64,000 nucleotides of DNA, taken from positions 42,846-106,845 of the forward strand of contig NZ_KV823236.1 in NCBI RefSeq assembly GCF_001815905.1, written 5' to 3'. The notes beneath the pieces were generated by a model. The model was not told where the DNA came from, ran no database searches, and saw only the letters and a program-made list of their open reading frames with translations. The position numbers and the translations under genes were made by a program. Below are positions 45,859 through 55,205 of the stretch, piece by piece; within the stretch, counting starts at the first letter, position 1, and each line of letters begins with the position of its first letter. This stretch comes from Brevibacterium sp. HMSC07C04. Lineage in GTDB: Bacteria > Actinomycetota > Actinomycetes > Actinomycetales > Brevibacteriaceae.

Positions 45859-46470
45859 TCAGCTGACTTCGCGTTCGATCCTGTTGATGAGTGTGTCCAG
45901 GGCGACGATGTTGCGTCCGCCTTCGGGGATGATGAGGTCCGCGGTGCGCTTAGACGGGTCAACGTAGAGTTCGTGCATCGGCTTGACCGTTTTGAGGTAC
46001 TGCTCTTCAACCGAAGCCAGTGACCGGCCGCGTTCAACGACGTCTCGTTGAATGCGGCGCAGAATCCGCACATCTGCGTCCGTGTCGACGAACAGCTTGA
46101 GGTCCAGCTGGTCGGTCAGCTCCGGCAGCGCCAGAAGCAGAATCCCCTCGACCACCAAAACCGGGGAGGGTTCCACGCGAATGGTTTCAGCGGCACGGTT
46201 GTGTTCGGCGAAGTTGTACACGGGGCAGTCAACGGCCTGCCCAGCGCGCAGCTGTCGAAGGTGATCGGCCATGAGTTCGACGTCGAAGGCCTCGGGGGCG
46301 TCGTAATTGGTCACCACCCGTTCGTCCCACGTCAGGTGCGATTGGTCCTTGTAGTAGTTGTCCATGAAGACAACTGAGGAATGGCCGGAAAACCGTTCGA
46401 GCAGCGCACGGGTCAGCGTCGTCTTCCCGCTGCCGGTCCCACCGGCAACACCGACCGTAAAACAGGACAT
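45859..46470 (-). CDS. udk: Uridine kinase
   Basis: 203-aa P-loop kinase that phosphorylates uridine and cytidine for pyrimidine salvage. Walker A GGTGSGKTT (residues 10-18), MDNYYKDQS, NYDAPEAFD and YNFAEHNRA match the uridine kinase/phosphoribulokinase family, followed by VVEGILLLALPEL and VDTDADVRILRRIQRDVVERG. Full length. ATG 46470 is chosen from homology of the first beta strand (FTVGVAGG). Confidence 0.93.
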   Translation of the reverse strand: MSCFTVGVAGGTGSGKTTLTRALLERFSGHSSVVFMDNYYKDQSHLTWDERVVTNYDAPEAFDVELMADHLRQLRAGQAVDCPVYNFAEHNRAAETIRVEPSPVLVVEGILLLALPELTDQLDLKLFVDTDADVRILRRIQRDVVERGRSLASVEEQYLKTVKPMHELYVDPSKRTADLIIPEGGRNIVALDTLINRIEREVS

Positions 46471-46536
46471 CGGGCCTCCAAGAAATCTTTCCCGTTAAGA
46501 ATAGACGAGCAGCACCCCGCCGAGGCGCCGCCCGGC

Positions 46537-47763
46537 TTATGCGTGCATGCTCTTCTGGTCGTAGCTGGCCAGGAACTCCTCAAGCCGGTCGAGAGCTTCG
46601 GCCAGATCGGTGACGCTTGGCAGGGTGACCAGGCGGAAGTGGTCGGTGTCCTCCCAGTTGAAGGCGGTGCCGTGGCTGACGAGGATTTTCTGTTCGCGCA
46701 GCAGGTCCAAAGCGAACTGTTCATCGTCGACAATGCCGAAGCGGTCCTTGTCCAAACGGGGGAACAGGTAGAGAGCACCCTGGGCGGGCACGCAGTCCAC
46801 GCCGTCGATTTCATTGAGCCTGCGGGTGGCCAGTTCCATCTGCGCACCCAGGCGGCCCTGCGGCAGCACGAGGTCGTCAATTGACTGGCGTCCGCCAAGG
46901 GACGCTTGAATTGCGTACTGGGCAGGAACATTGGCGCACATGCGCATATCCGCCAGCAGTTTGATCCCGGCAATGTAGTCCTGGGCTTTCCAGTCCGGCC
47001 CAGTGATGGCCAGCCAGCCGGAACGATAGCCCGCCACCCGGTAGGCTTTCGAAAGGCCGGAGAACGTCAGACACAGCACGTCTTCCCCGGTCAGCGAGGC
47101 CATGTTGATCATCTGCGCATCGCCGTAGGTGATCTTTTCGTAGATTTCATCGGCAAAGATCAGCAGCCCGTGCTTTTCGGCCAGTCCCACGATTTTGGTG
47201 AGCGTTTCACGCGAATACACGGCACCGGTCGGGTTGTTCGGGTTGATGACAACAATGCCCTTGGTGCGCGGGGTGATCTTCGCTTCGAGGTCTTCGAGAT
47301 CCGGGTTCCAGTCGTCTTCTTCAAGACAGCGGTAGTGCACCGGCGTGCCGCCGGACAGGGCAACCGAGGCGGTCCACAGCGGATAGTCGGGGCTGGGCAC
47401 CAGAATTTCGTCACCGGGATTGCACAGTGCCTGCAGTGACAGTGTGATGAGCTCAGAAACGCCGTTGCCCAAGAACACCTCATCAGAATCGAGGTTCTCA
47501 ATCCCACGAGTTTCGTAATACTGCACAACCGCACGGCGAGCGGACGGAAGACCCCGTGAGTCTGAATACCCCTGCGCCTCCGGCAGGTGCTTGATCATGT
47601 CGACCAGCACCGCATCGGGCGCTTCAAAGCCGAACGGAGCCGGATTGCCGATGTTGAGCTTGAGGATCTTGTGCCCTGCGGCCTCCATTTTCTGGGCCTC
47701 TGCCAAAACGGGACCGCGCAGGTCATAGAGCACGTCTTTGAGCTTGTCCGACTGCTTGAACAT
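46537..47763 (-). CDS. alaA: PLP-dependent aminotransferase (AlaA-like, alanine/aspartate transaminase)
   Basis: 408-aa fold type I aminotransferase. KLNIGNPAPFGFEAP near the N-terminus, NPNNPTGAVYS, FADEIYEKITY and the PLP-binding lysine in FSGLSKAYRVAGYRSGW (about residue 240) are characteristic of AlaA, which makes alanine from pyruvate and glutamate. Mycobacterial AspC (Rv0337c) belongs to the same subgroup, so aspartate activity is the alternative. Separate from udk by 66 bp, same strand. Confidence 0.9.
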   Translation of the reverse strand: MFKQSDKLKDVLYDLRGPVLAEAQKMEAAGHKILKLNIGNPAPFGFEAPDAVLVDMIKHLPEAQGYSDSRGLPSARRAVVQYYETRGIENLDSDEVFLGNGVSELITLSLQALCNPGDEILVPSPDYPLWTASVALSGGTPVHYRCLEEDDWNPDLEDLEAKITPRTKGIVVINPNNPTGAVYSRETLTKIVGLAEKHGLLIFADEIYEKITYGDAQMINMASLTGEDVLCLTFSGLSKAYRVAGYRSGWLAITGPDWKAQDYIAGIKLLADMRMCANVPAQYAIQASLGGRQSIDDLVLPQGRLGAQMELATRRLNEIDGVDCVPAQGALYLFPRLDKDRFGIVDDEQFALDLLREQKILVSHGTAFNWEDTDHFRLVTLPSVTDLAEALDRLEEFLASYDQKSMHA

Positions 47764-47891
47764 GGCCGCCTTTCTGCTGTGTGCCTTACACCACAGACTA
47801 GGACACCAGGTTCGGGTGAGAGCACGGCCACCGGTCTTCGAAGGCGAGACGGTCCGCGCTGAAAGGGCTGGCGAGCAATAATAGAGGCGCT

Positions 47892-48584
47892 ATGCCGTCG
47901 ACAGAACTGTATTTCTACATCCTCGACTTAGTGGGCGTTCTCGCGTTCGCCCTGTCGGGGAACCTTCTGGCGTCGCGACAGAACATCGACCTCACCGGCG
48001 GAATCGTGCTGGGCATGCTCACCGCCACGGGCGGGGGAATCGCCCGCGACCTCATCCTGTCCACTCGTCCGGCGGCGTTTGAGCACCCTGTCTACCTGCT
48101 CATTCCCATAGCGGCAGGTGTCATCGTGTACCTGATCGGCCCGCGCGTCGTGCAGGCAGAACGCGGCATCGTGTTCTTCGACGCCATTGGCCTGGGTGTG
48201 TTCGTCGTCATAGGTACTACGAAAGCCCTGCACTACGGCATGCCGATCCTGTCGGCCATTCTGCTAGGACTCATGACCGGCGTGGGCGGTGGAATGCTGC
48301 GCGACGTATTCGCCAACCGGGTTCCGGTCGTGTTCCAAAGTTCTGACCTCTACGTCATCCCAGCCGTCGTCGGTGCGGCCGTGACCGCCGGGCTCTACCA
48401 GATCGACCTCATCACCTGGTGGGCTGAAGTCGGGGTCATTGCAATGGTGACCGTCTTCCGCCTGCTGTCGCTGCGCTTCGGCTGGAGAGCACCGTCATCA
48501 ATGCGCAGCTGGTCAGTCCGGCCCATCACCCGCCGCGCACTGGGCAGAACACGTGCGCCGGGCAGAAGAGAGGAACAGGAATGA
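47892..48584 (+). CDS. TRIC/UPF0126 family membrane protein
   Basis: 230-aa protein with seven predicted helices in two repeats, each starting with a Gly-rich kinked helix (MLTATGGGIARDLIL and MTGVGGGMLRDVFANRVP), diagnostic of prokaryotic trimeric intracellular cation channel-like (UPF0126) proteins. Archaeal and bacterial members conduct K+; some family members transport glycine. The basic Arg-rich tail is cytoplasmic. A TAATAG hexamer (47879-47884) 7 nt before the ATG suggests a leaderless mRNA. The stop overlaps the DUF421 gene by 4 bp. Confidence 0.88.
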   Translation: MPSTELYFYILDLVGVLAFALSGNLLASRQNIDLTGGIVLGMLTATGGGIARDLILSTRPAAFEHPVYLLIPIAAGVIVYLIGPRVVQAERGIVFFDAIGLGVFVVIGTTKALHYGMPILSAILLGLMTGVGGGMLRDVFANRVPVVFQSSDLYVIPAVVGAAVTAGLYQIDLITWWAEVGVIAMVTVFRLLSLRFGWRAPSSMRSWSVRPITRRALGRTRAPGRREEQE

Positions 48585-49165
48585 CGCCTCCGGTCGGATG
48601 GTGGTCCCAAACCGCTGCGAACCTCGGCATCGAACTGTGGCGGGTGCCGTTCATCATCGGTGCCGCCATCGGCATCTACTTCTTCCTGGCGCTGCTGGTG
48701 AGACTCTACGGGGCGCGCTCGCTGTCATCGCTGTACATGACCGACACGATTGCGGTCATCATGCTCGGCTCCGTTGCCGGCCGTGTGATCCTCGGCAATA
48801 AGCCCACGCTCGCCACGGGCGTCATAGCGTTGGTGTGCATCCTGACGCTCGCGTCGATTATGCGGTATGCCAACCGCAGGTTCGGTGCGCAGTCGCGCAC
48901 GGCCCCGCACCCCATCGTCGTCATGGCCAATGGCGAAGTCCTCGAAGACAGGCTCAAGCGGGCCCACTTGGCCCGCGTTGACCTCTATGCCGCGCTGCGC
49001 CAGAACGGGATCTTCCAACCGCAGGATGTCCGCGGTGTCATCTTCGAGCAGACCGGCCAGTTCACCGTCATCAAAGCCGGCGAGCAGATCGATCCGGAAC
49101 TGCTCAAGGGCGTTGCCGGTGCCGAGGAGATCCTGGGGCACGAACCGGGGGACCTCACCGAATAG
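48581..49165 (+). CDS. DUF421 family membrane protein (YetF-like)
   Basis: 194-aa protein: three N-terminal transmembrane helices followed by a cytoplasmic domain of about 100 residues with PHPIVVMANGEVLEDRLKRAHL and DVRGVIFEQTGQFTVIK, typical of the DUF421/YetF family, which has no agreed function (Bacillus members are linked to spore resistance to heat). Translationally coupled to the TRIC-like gene upstream by a 4-bp overlap. Confidence 0.85.
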   Translation: MTPPVGWWSQTAANLGIELWRVPFIIGAAIGIYFFLALLVRLYGARSLSSLYMTDTIAVIMLGSVAGRVILGNKPTLATGVIALVCILTLASIMRYANRRFGAQSRTAPHPIVVMANGEVLEDRLKRAHLARVDLYAALRQNGIFQPQDVRGVIFEQTGQFTVIKAGEQIDPELLKGVAGAEEILGHEPGDLTE

Positions 49166-49300
49166 CACCTGGGGCACAGCCCGGTCGGGACGCAGCTGCG
49201 CACAGGGGGACGAGGCGGAAGGCAGACCGCGGGGGCTCTCAGGTTTTGTGAACCCGGCTGTGCGAAGCTGGGCACAAACACTTCGAAGGAAGGAACATCT

Positions 49301-49690
49301 ATGTCCACCATGAGCAGGCGCGATGTATTCAAGGGCGCAGGCGTCATTGGAACTGTGGCAGCCACGGGTGCCGGTCTTGCCGCCTGCTCCAGTCAGGACC
49401 TCGGCGAAATCGAACTCAACGCCGCAGATGTTCCCGAAGGCTCGGGCGTCATCAAGGACAACTTCGTCGTGGTGCAGCCGGAAAAGGGCCAGTTCAAAGC
49501 GTTCTCCGCGGTGTGCCCGCACCAGGGCTGCCTGGTCAATCAGGTGGACGAAGAGAAGATTGTGTGCCCCTGCCACACATCGCACTTCTCCTCTAAAGAC
49601 GGCTCTTTCATTTCCGGTGCCGCACAGCAGGGACTGGAAGAAGCTCAGCTGACCCAGGACGGCGACAAGCTGCATGTCTCGGCAAAGTGA
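49301..49690 (+). CDS. Rieske [2Fe-2S] Tat-exported lipoprotein
   Basis: 129-aa protein. It carries a twin-arginine signal (SRRDVFKGAG) ending in a lipobox LAAC with Cys29, so it is exported folded and then lipid-anchored. The Rieske cluster ligands are Cys72, His74 (CPHQGC) and Cys89, His92 (CPCHTSH); Cys77 and Cys91 could form the disulfide of high-potential Rieske proteins. It stands alone, without cytochrome b or oxygenase subunits, so its redox partner is unknown. GGAAGGAA precedes ATG 49301. The 3' end overlaps the next gene by 17 bp. Confidence 0.9.
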   Translation: MSTMSRRDVFKGAGVIGTVAATGAGLAACSSQDLGEIELNAADVPEGSGVIKDNFVVVQPEKGQFKAFSAVCPHQGCLVNQVDEEKIVCPCHTSHFSSKDGSFISGAAQQGLEEAQLTQDGDKLHVSAK

Positions 49691-50330
49691 CGTTTCCAGC
49701 CCGGGCGAAGCCCGCGGCTCACAGACAGCGCGCGCATCTGCGCCCGGAGAAAACGAGTTCACCCACTACGGCCGGGTAGCCACGTGGATGATTGCCCGGG
49801 GGCTGTGGTCGGTCATCTTCGGAATCGCCGTGGTGTTCTGGCCGCGAGTGCAGGTCGACAGCCCTTTCAACACGGCCGTCGGCGTGCGCACTGCAGCGCT
49901 GCTCATTTTGGCCTACATCGTGGTGCAGGGACTCATGCTGCTGGGCCAGGCGGCGAAAACCCCCGCCCTGCGCACCCAGCTGCTGGGGCAGGCCGTTGTG
50001 GTCCTGCCCGCGGCAGGCTTTCTGGCCTTCGCGACAGAAGCCGGCGGTGTGCGGGCGGCAATCATGGTGTGGGCGCTGCTGCACGGACTGCTCGAAGCGT
50101 GGATCTACGTGCGCGTAAAACACCAGCGGATGTCCACTGATTTCGCAATCGCCGCGGCCGTCCACCTGCTCCTTGCAGTCGCCATGATCTTAGGCTCGAA
50201 TATGAAAGCACTGTCAGAAATGGGCCTGACCGGTGCTGCCGCAACGATCATCGGGGTGGTCTATGCGGTTGGGGGCTTTACACGCAACAATAGGAAAAAC
50301 ACCGGCGCAATCAGCGAGGATAGGGAATGA
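49674..50330 (+). CDS. Membrane protein of unknown function (possibly DUF308/HdeD-like)
   Basis: 218-aa protein with a polar N-terminus (1-35) and about six transmembrane helices from IARGLWSVIFGIAVVFWP to TIIGVVYAVGGF, a topology like DUF308/HdeD proteins, though no decisive motif is seen. The start ATG 49674 lies inside the end of the Rieske gene, and its stop overlaps the OtsB-GH15 gene by 4 bp, so it belongs to a three-gene coupled operon. Confidence 0.7.
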   Translation: MSRQSDVSSPGEARGSQTARASAPGENEFTHYGRVATWMIARGLWSVIFGIAVVFWPRVQVDSPFNTAVGVRTAALLILAYIVVQGLMLLGQAAKTPALRTQLLGQAVVVLPAAGFLAFATEAGGVRAAIMVWALLHGLLEAWIYVRVKHQRMSTDFAIAAAVHLLLAVAMILGSNMKALSEMGLTGAAATIIGVVYAVGGFTRNNRKNTGAISEDRE

Positions 50331-52987
50331 GCAACCACGCGCACATCGGTCCCAGCTCAGCCGATGCCCACGGCATCGACGTACAGACGGCTCTGCGAAA
50401 ACTCGATCCAGAGCTGTTCCGGCTTATCCAGCAGCTGGCCCGTGCCGAACAGCTGCTCGTTGCCACTGACTACGACGGCACCATCGCCCCCATCGTCGAT
50501 TCACCCGCTCACGCCTACCCGAAAGAAGAATCGGTGCAGGCGCTGCGGGCACTGGCAGAACTTGAGAACACCACCTCGGCAGTGATCTCCGGGCGGTCCC
50601 TGCGAGACCTCGCCGCTATGTCGCGACTGCCCCGGGAAGTCCACCTGGTCGGCTCCCACGGCGGCGAAACCGATACGGATTTCGAAGAGTCTCTCTCCCG
50701 GTCGGAACAGCACGCGCTGTCGAACCTGCGCCACGGTCTTGCCTCGGTGCACGCGGCCATGCCGACGCTCAATATCGAACCCAAGCCCTCCGGCGCGGCC
50801 ATTCACCTGCGCGGACTCGAAGGTGCCCAGCGCCGCCAGGCAGAAGACGCCGTGGCACGGCTCGAAGCGCTTTCGGGCGTGCGCTCCGTGCGCGGAAAAG
50901 AGGTCGTGGACCTCACTGTCGTCGACTCCACCAAGGGCGATGCCCTGAACAAACTGCGCCGCCGTCTGGGCCAGCCGACCGTGCTCTACATTGGGGATGA
51001 CGCATCGGACGAACCGGCCTTCGCAACGCTCGGCGAAGCCGACCTCGGCCTGAAAGTCACAGAAGCCGCAGCCGAAAACCGGCACGGCGGCGAAAGCGCG
51101 CCCGGCGCAGAAACCGCCGCCCAGTTCCTGCTGAGCGGGCCTTCCGAAGTTGCACTCGTGCTGTCCTCGGTCGTGGCGCTGCGGCGGGCGTGGCTGTTCG
51201 GCAAAGAGGCCGTGCCCATTGAGCGCTACACGCTGCTGTCCAACGGAACGACAACCGCGCTGGTCGACCCGACCGCGCAGATCTCGTGGCTGCCGCACCC
51301 GCTGCCGCACTCGAACTCCCTGTTCTCCGAAATCCTCGGCAGCGACGACGCAGGCTACTTCTCCGTGGTGCCTGCACGCGAACCGAACGCACTGCCCATC
51401 TCGCAGCGCTACCGCGATGCCACACACATTCTCGAAACCCGCTGGCAGCAGGTGTCCGTCACCGACTACCTGGCACCCGTCGCCGAGGCCGACCCAGCCG
51501 GTTCGGCAGTGCTGGTGCGCACACTCAAAGGCGAAGGCGAAGCGCTCATCCGCTTTGCACCGCGGCCCGACTACGGCGCCTACCCCGTGCGCCTGAAGCT
51601 CACCGACCGCGGTGTGCGCGTACGCGGTGCGACAGAAGCCGTTGAACTTGTCGCACCCGGCGTGCAGTTCAAAGTCATCCAGGACGGCGAATCAGAAACC
51701 GCTGTCGCTCGCGTCAAACTCGAAGACAGCGCTCCCGTCGTGTTGGCACTCGTCCTCGGTGCGGCTGAAAACACCGCTGCTGCTGTCCTTGAAGACGAAG
51801 CAGCTGTGCGCGCAGCCGCGAAAGAAGCATCGCGCGAATGGGTCGGCAAGCTCAGCCTGCCCGAACAATCGCGCGATCGCGTAGGCCGCTCCGCGCTGAC
51901 ACTGCGCGGACTGTGCCACGCACCCACCGGGGGAATCCTAGCCGCCGCCACCACCTCGCTGCCCGAAGGCATCGGAGGAGTGCGCAACTGGGACTACCGC
52001 TACACCTGGCTGCGCGACGGCGCTCTCACCGCTTCCGCGCTCGTGGACCTCGGCTCTGCGGCTGAAGCCCGCGGCTTCCTGGCGTGGCTCGAAACGATCA
52101 TCGAACAGGCTGCCGAACAGGGTCTGACCGTCGAAGAGCTCCGCCCGCTATACGCGGTCGACGGTTCACCCCTGGTGACCGAAGCTGTTCTCGAACACCT
52201 GCCCGGCTATGCCGGTTCGCGGCCCGTGCGCGTGGGCAATGCCGCCGAACACCAGGTTCAGCTGGACGTGTTCGGACCGATTGCCGACCTCATTGTCAGC
52301 CTTGCCCGCTTTGACGGCACACTGTCCGATTCGCACTGGTCGCTGCTGGAAGCCCTCGTGCAGGCGGTTGCAAACCGCTGGCACCAAGCCGACCACGGCA
52401 TTTGGGAAGCCCGGCGCGCCCCCAAGCACAACGTGTACACCAAGGTCATGTGCTGGCAGACGGTCGATCGGGCCCTCGCGGCAGCCGAAGAGTTCGGCCG
52501 TCCCGCCGTGGCAGACTGGCAGCAGCTGCGCGAAGACATCAAAAACGACGTCTGCTCCAAAGGATTCAACTCCACGGTCGGTGCGTTCACCGTCGCCTAC
52601 GGCGAAGAAGACCTCGACTCCGCGTGCCTGTTCGTCGGCCTGTCCGGCATGCTGCCGGCAGATGACGAACGCTTCCGCGCAACTGTCGACGCCGTTGAAC
52701 GCAGCCTGCGCGAAGGACCCACGGTGTTCCGCTACCGCTACGACGACGGCCTGCCCGGGCTTGAAGGCGGATTCCACATCTGCACGTCGTGGCTGATCGA
52801 ATCTCTGCAGATGGTCGGCCGGACGGCAGATGCACGCAATCTGTTCAGCCGCATGGAAGCGCTCATCGGGCCCACGGGCATGCTGCCGGAAGAATACGAT
52901 CCCGTAGCAGAACGGCACCTGGGCAACACACCGCAGGCCTACAGCCACATCGGGCACATCAAGGCGGCACTCGCCCTGAGCGAGTGA
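50327..52987 (+). CDS. Trehalose-6-phosphate phosphatase (OtsB)-GH15 glycosidase fusion
   Basis: 886-aa two-domain enzyme. Residues about 30-285 are an HAD-type OtsB domain: nucleophile DYDGT (Asp48, Asp50), SGRSLRDLAAMSRLP, GSHGGE and the metal-binding GDDASDEPAF. Residues about 300-886 are a GH15 glucoamylase/trehalase-like module with NWDYRYTWLRDGA near residue 556, GFHICTSWLIESL and a general acid/base probably in LPEEYDP. The first half would make trehalose from trehalose 6-phosphate; the second may hydrolyse trehalose or another alpha-glucoside. No otsA lies nearby. Mycobacterial OtsB1 is instead fused to a GH65-like domain. Coupled by 4 bp to the upstream membrane gene. Confidence 0.88.
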   Translation: MSNHAHIGPSSADAHGIDVQTALRKLDPELFRLIQQLARAEQLLVATDYDGTIAPIVDSPAHAYPKEESVQALRALAELENTTSAVISGRSLRDLAAMSRLPREVHLVGSHGGETDTDFEESLSRSEQHALSNLRHGLASVHAAMPTLNIEPKPSGAAIHLRGLEGAQRRQAEDAVARLEALSGVRSVRGKEVVDLTVVDSTKGDALNKLRRRLGQPTVLYIGDDASDEPAFATLGEADLGLKVTEAAAENRHGGESAPGAETAAQFLLSGPSEVALVLSSVVALRRAWLFGKEAVPIERYTLLSNGTTTALVDPTAQISWLPHPLPHSNSLFSEILGSDDAGYFSVVPAREPNALPISQRYRDATHILETRWQQVSVTDYLAPVAEADPAGSAVLVRTLKGEGEALIRFAPRPDYGAYPVRLKLTDRGVRVRGATEAVELVAPGVQFKVIQDGESETAVARVKLEDSAPVVLALVLGAAENTAAAVLEDEAAVRAAAKEASREWVGKLSLPEQSRDRVGRSALTLRGLCHAPTGGILAAATTSLPEGIGGVRNWDYRYTWLRDGALTASALVDLGSAAEARGFLAWLETIIEQAAEQGLTVEELRPLYAVDGSPLVTEAVLEHLPGYAGSRPVRVGNAAEHQVQLDVFGPIADLIVSLARFDGTLSDSHWSLLEALVQAVANRWHQADHGIWEARRAPKHNVYTKVMCWQTVDRALAAAEEFGRPAVADWQQLREDIKNDVCSKGFNSTVGAFTVAYGEEDLDSACLFVGLSGMLPADDERFRATVDAVERSLREGPTVFRYRYDDGLPGLEGGFHICTSWLIESLQMVGRTADARNLFSRMEALIGPTGMLPEEYDPVAERHLGNTPQAYSHIGHIKAALALSE

Positions 52988-53026
52988 GCGTCACGCCGGG
53001 GTGCTTGAGGCAGGGGAGCGGCTGTC

Positions 53027-54280
53027 TCAGCTGGCCAGGGCGCTCTTGCTCCATTTGAGGTCGGATTTCGCACCTCCGGTGTGACCGGTGCCGAAAACCA
53101 GGTCCATGCCGAGCAGCTTCGCCTGCCCCTGTGCGATCACCAGGCCTAGGCCCATACCGCCTCCGCCCCCGCTGGAGAAGCGCGCGGGGCCAAGCGTGAG
53201 GATGTCGGTGGGATAGCCGGGACCGTTGTCTTCGACGCGCACGGCCCTGTCTGTTGCGGTGACCGTAATCGGGTCGCTGCCGTGCTTGATGGAGTTGATG
53301 ACCAGGTTGGAGACAATGCGCTCAAAGCGTCGCTGGTCGGTGTTGATGGTGATGTCGGCCAGTGCGAAGTCGGCGTTGATCACGTGCGCGCCGACGGCAC
53401 CGGATGACCGCAGATTGCTGATGAGCGCATGCAGTGTGGATGCAACGTGCATGGGCTGAATGTCGACGTGTGCGGCCCCGCCCTCTAGCCGGGACACTTC
53501 AAGCAGGTCTTCGACAAGATCCTGCAGTCTGCGGGCGCGCTCCTTGACCAGTTCGGCTGGTCGCGAGTCTTCTTCCAGCAGGCTGGCGGCGGTGATCAGC
53601 CCGGTCAGAGGTGTGCGCAGTTCGTGTGCCAGGTCGGCTGTGAAGCGCTGTTCGGTATCGATGCGCTCTGACAGCTGTGCGACGGCGGAGTCAACCGCAT
53701 CGGCGAAGTCGGCGACTTCGTCGTGTCCGGTGGTGATGACATCGCCGATCTTCACCGAGGTGTCGCCTGCGGCTATCTGCCGGGCGACTTCGGCCCCGCG
53801 GGTCAGTCGTCCCGAAAGACTCCCGATTGTCAGCGCGCCGATTCCGCCGATCAGCACCGCACCGAAGACTGAGGCGAGGACAATGCTCTTGTTGAAGCGT
53901 TCGCGCATCTGTTCGTATTCGGCTGCTGAGTGGTAGACCGACAGCACTTTCTTTTCATCGCCGACGGTGATCGGCATGGCTGCCCACATGACCGGTTCGC
54001 CGGTTTCGGGCAGGTGCCCACGCACTGTGACGGTCCGTCCCTGCCGGGCAGATTCGCGCGCCTGTTCGGGAAGGCGGGGGCTGTCGATGCTGCTGTCCAT
54101 CAGAAGCCGACCTGACTCGGTGTAGATACTGTGAGCCTGTTCGAGTTTCCATTCGGCTTGCCCGCGCAGCAGGGTGTCTTCGGCGCTGCCGGCGGTGTAG
54201 CGCACGATCGCGCCGAGCATGAGCGCTGTGAGCACTACGCCGATGACAAGAACAAGAACGAATTTCAGCCGCAGGGACAC
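53027..54280 (-). CDS. Sensor histidine kinase
   Basis: 417-aa membrane histidine kinase. TM1 (8-27), an extracytoplasmic sensor of about 115 residues, TM2 (VLASVFGAVLIGGIGAL), a HAMP domain, the phospho-acceptor His in DLAHELRTPLTG, an N box NLVINSIKHG, and G boxes DNGPGYP and GGGMGLGL. It partners the response regulator whose stop lies 3 bp upstream. The extracytoplasmic domain has no recognised ligand motif. Overall layout resembles the CseC/MtrB-type kinases of actinobacteria; the signal is unknown. Confidence 0.92.
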   Translation of the reverse strand: MSLRLKFVLVLVIGVVLTALMLGAIVRYTAGSAEDTLLRGQAEWKLEQAHSIYTESGRLLMDSSIDSPRLPEQARESARQGRTVTVRGHLPETGEPVMWAAMPITVGDEKKVLSVYHSAAEYEQMRERFNKSIVLASVFGAVLIGGIGALTIGSLSGRLTRGAEVARQIAAGDTSVKIGDVITTGHDEVADFADAVDSAVAQLSERIDTEQRFTADLAHELRTPLTGLITAASLLEEDSRPAELVKERARRLQDLVEDLLEVSRLEGGAAHVDIQPMHVASTLHALISNLRSSGAVGAHVINADFALADITINTDQRRFERIVSNLVINSIKHGSDPITVTATDRAVRVEDNGPGYPTDILTLGPARFSSGGGGGMGLGLVIAQGQAKLLGMDLVFGTGHTGGAKSDLKWSKSALAS

Positions 54281-54283
54281 GGC

Positions 54284-55171
54284 TCAGCCTGCGAAGCGGT
54301 AGCCGTAGCCGCGGACGGTTTCGATCATGCGGGCGCCGATCTTCTTGCGCAGCCGCTGAATGTGCACGTCAACAACGCGTGTATCGCCGGCCCACTCCCA
54401 GCCCCACACTGTCATTGCGATCTTTTCGCGTGAGTACACGTGCTTGGGGTCTTCTGTCAGCAGCAGAAGAATGCGCAGTTCGGTGGGGGTGAGGTGGACT
54501 TCTGCTCCGTCGACGGTGACCGTCAGCCTGCTGTTGTCGAGTTCGAGAGAGCCCAACTTGGTCGTTGAGCGCGTTTCGGGGCTGCCGGCGGAACCTCCCG
54601 GAGTGCCTCGTGACGGATTCGGAAGTCCCGGTGTGGGACCGAGGACTTCCGGAATTGCGCCGGTGCCGAGGATGGGCGCAGTGTCGTTGCGGCTGGCCTC
54701 CCACCGTGAGCTTTCGGCAGCGGTCTTCTGCCTGCCCCCGGTGGGGGCGGATGAATCAACGGCATCCTGTCCGACGCGAGTCGAACCGAATCCCATCGCC
54801 CCTGTGCCTGCAGTGACGAAACGGCGGACAATTGTGCGGATGCGCGCATTGAGCACCTGCATGTCAAAGGGCTTCGTCAGGTAGTCGTCCGCACCGGCTT
54901 CGAGAGCTTGAACGACGTCGATTGGATCGGACCGTGCGGAGATCACAATGATCGGCACGGCTGATTTTTCGCGGATCGCGCGCGTGATGGACGCCCCGTT
55001 CATAGTGGGCAGCATGAGGTCGAGGAGCACGGCATCGGCGCCGTGTTCGGCCACGTATTCGTAGCCGTCGCGGCCGTCTGCGAAAGTCGTGACCGTATAG
55101 CCGAAGCGCTCCAGGGCCAACTGCGTGGTTTCGCGGATCACTTCGTCGTCTTCGACCAAGACAATGTGCAT
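54284..55171 (-). CDS. OmpR-family response regulator with long linker
   Basis: 295-aa regulator. Receiver domain 1-120 with acidic pair EDD, phospho-acceptor Asp51 (LLDLMLP) and Lys in DDYLTKPFD. Winged-helix DNA-binding domain about 200-295 (LTPTELRILLLL, DTRVVDVHIQRLRKKIG). Between them is an unusual 75-80-residue Gly/Ser/Pro/Thr-rich linker, where most OmpR-type proteins have 5-20 residues. ATG 55171 is chosen because it precedes the first beta strand (HIVLVEDDE) and AAGGGG; a TACAAT on the minus strand (55198-55193) may be its -10, giving the pair its own promoter. Confidence 0.92.
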   Translation of the reverse strand: MHIVLVEDDEVIRETTQLALERFGYTVTTFADGRDGYEYVAEHGADAVLLDLMLPTMNGASITRAIREKSAVPIIVISARSDPIDVVQALEAGADDYLTKPFDMQVLNARIRTIVRRFVTAGTGAMGFGSTRVGQDAVDSSAPTGGRQKTAAESSRWEASRNDTAPILGTGAIPEVLGPTPGLPNPSRGTPGGSAGSPETRSTTKLGSLELDNSRLTVTVDGAEVHLTPTELRILLLLTEDPKHVYSREKIAMTVWGWEWAGDTRVVDVHIQRLRKKIGARMIETVRGYGYRFAG

Positions 55172-55205
55172 GCCCACCCCTTTCCGATGGGTATTGTACT
55201 GAGTT

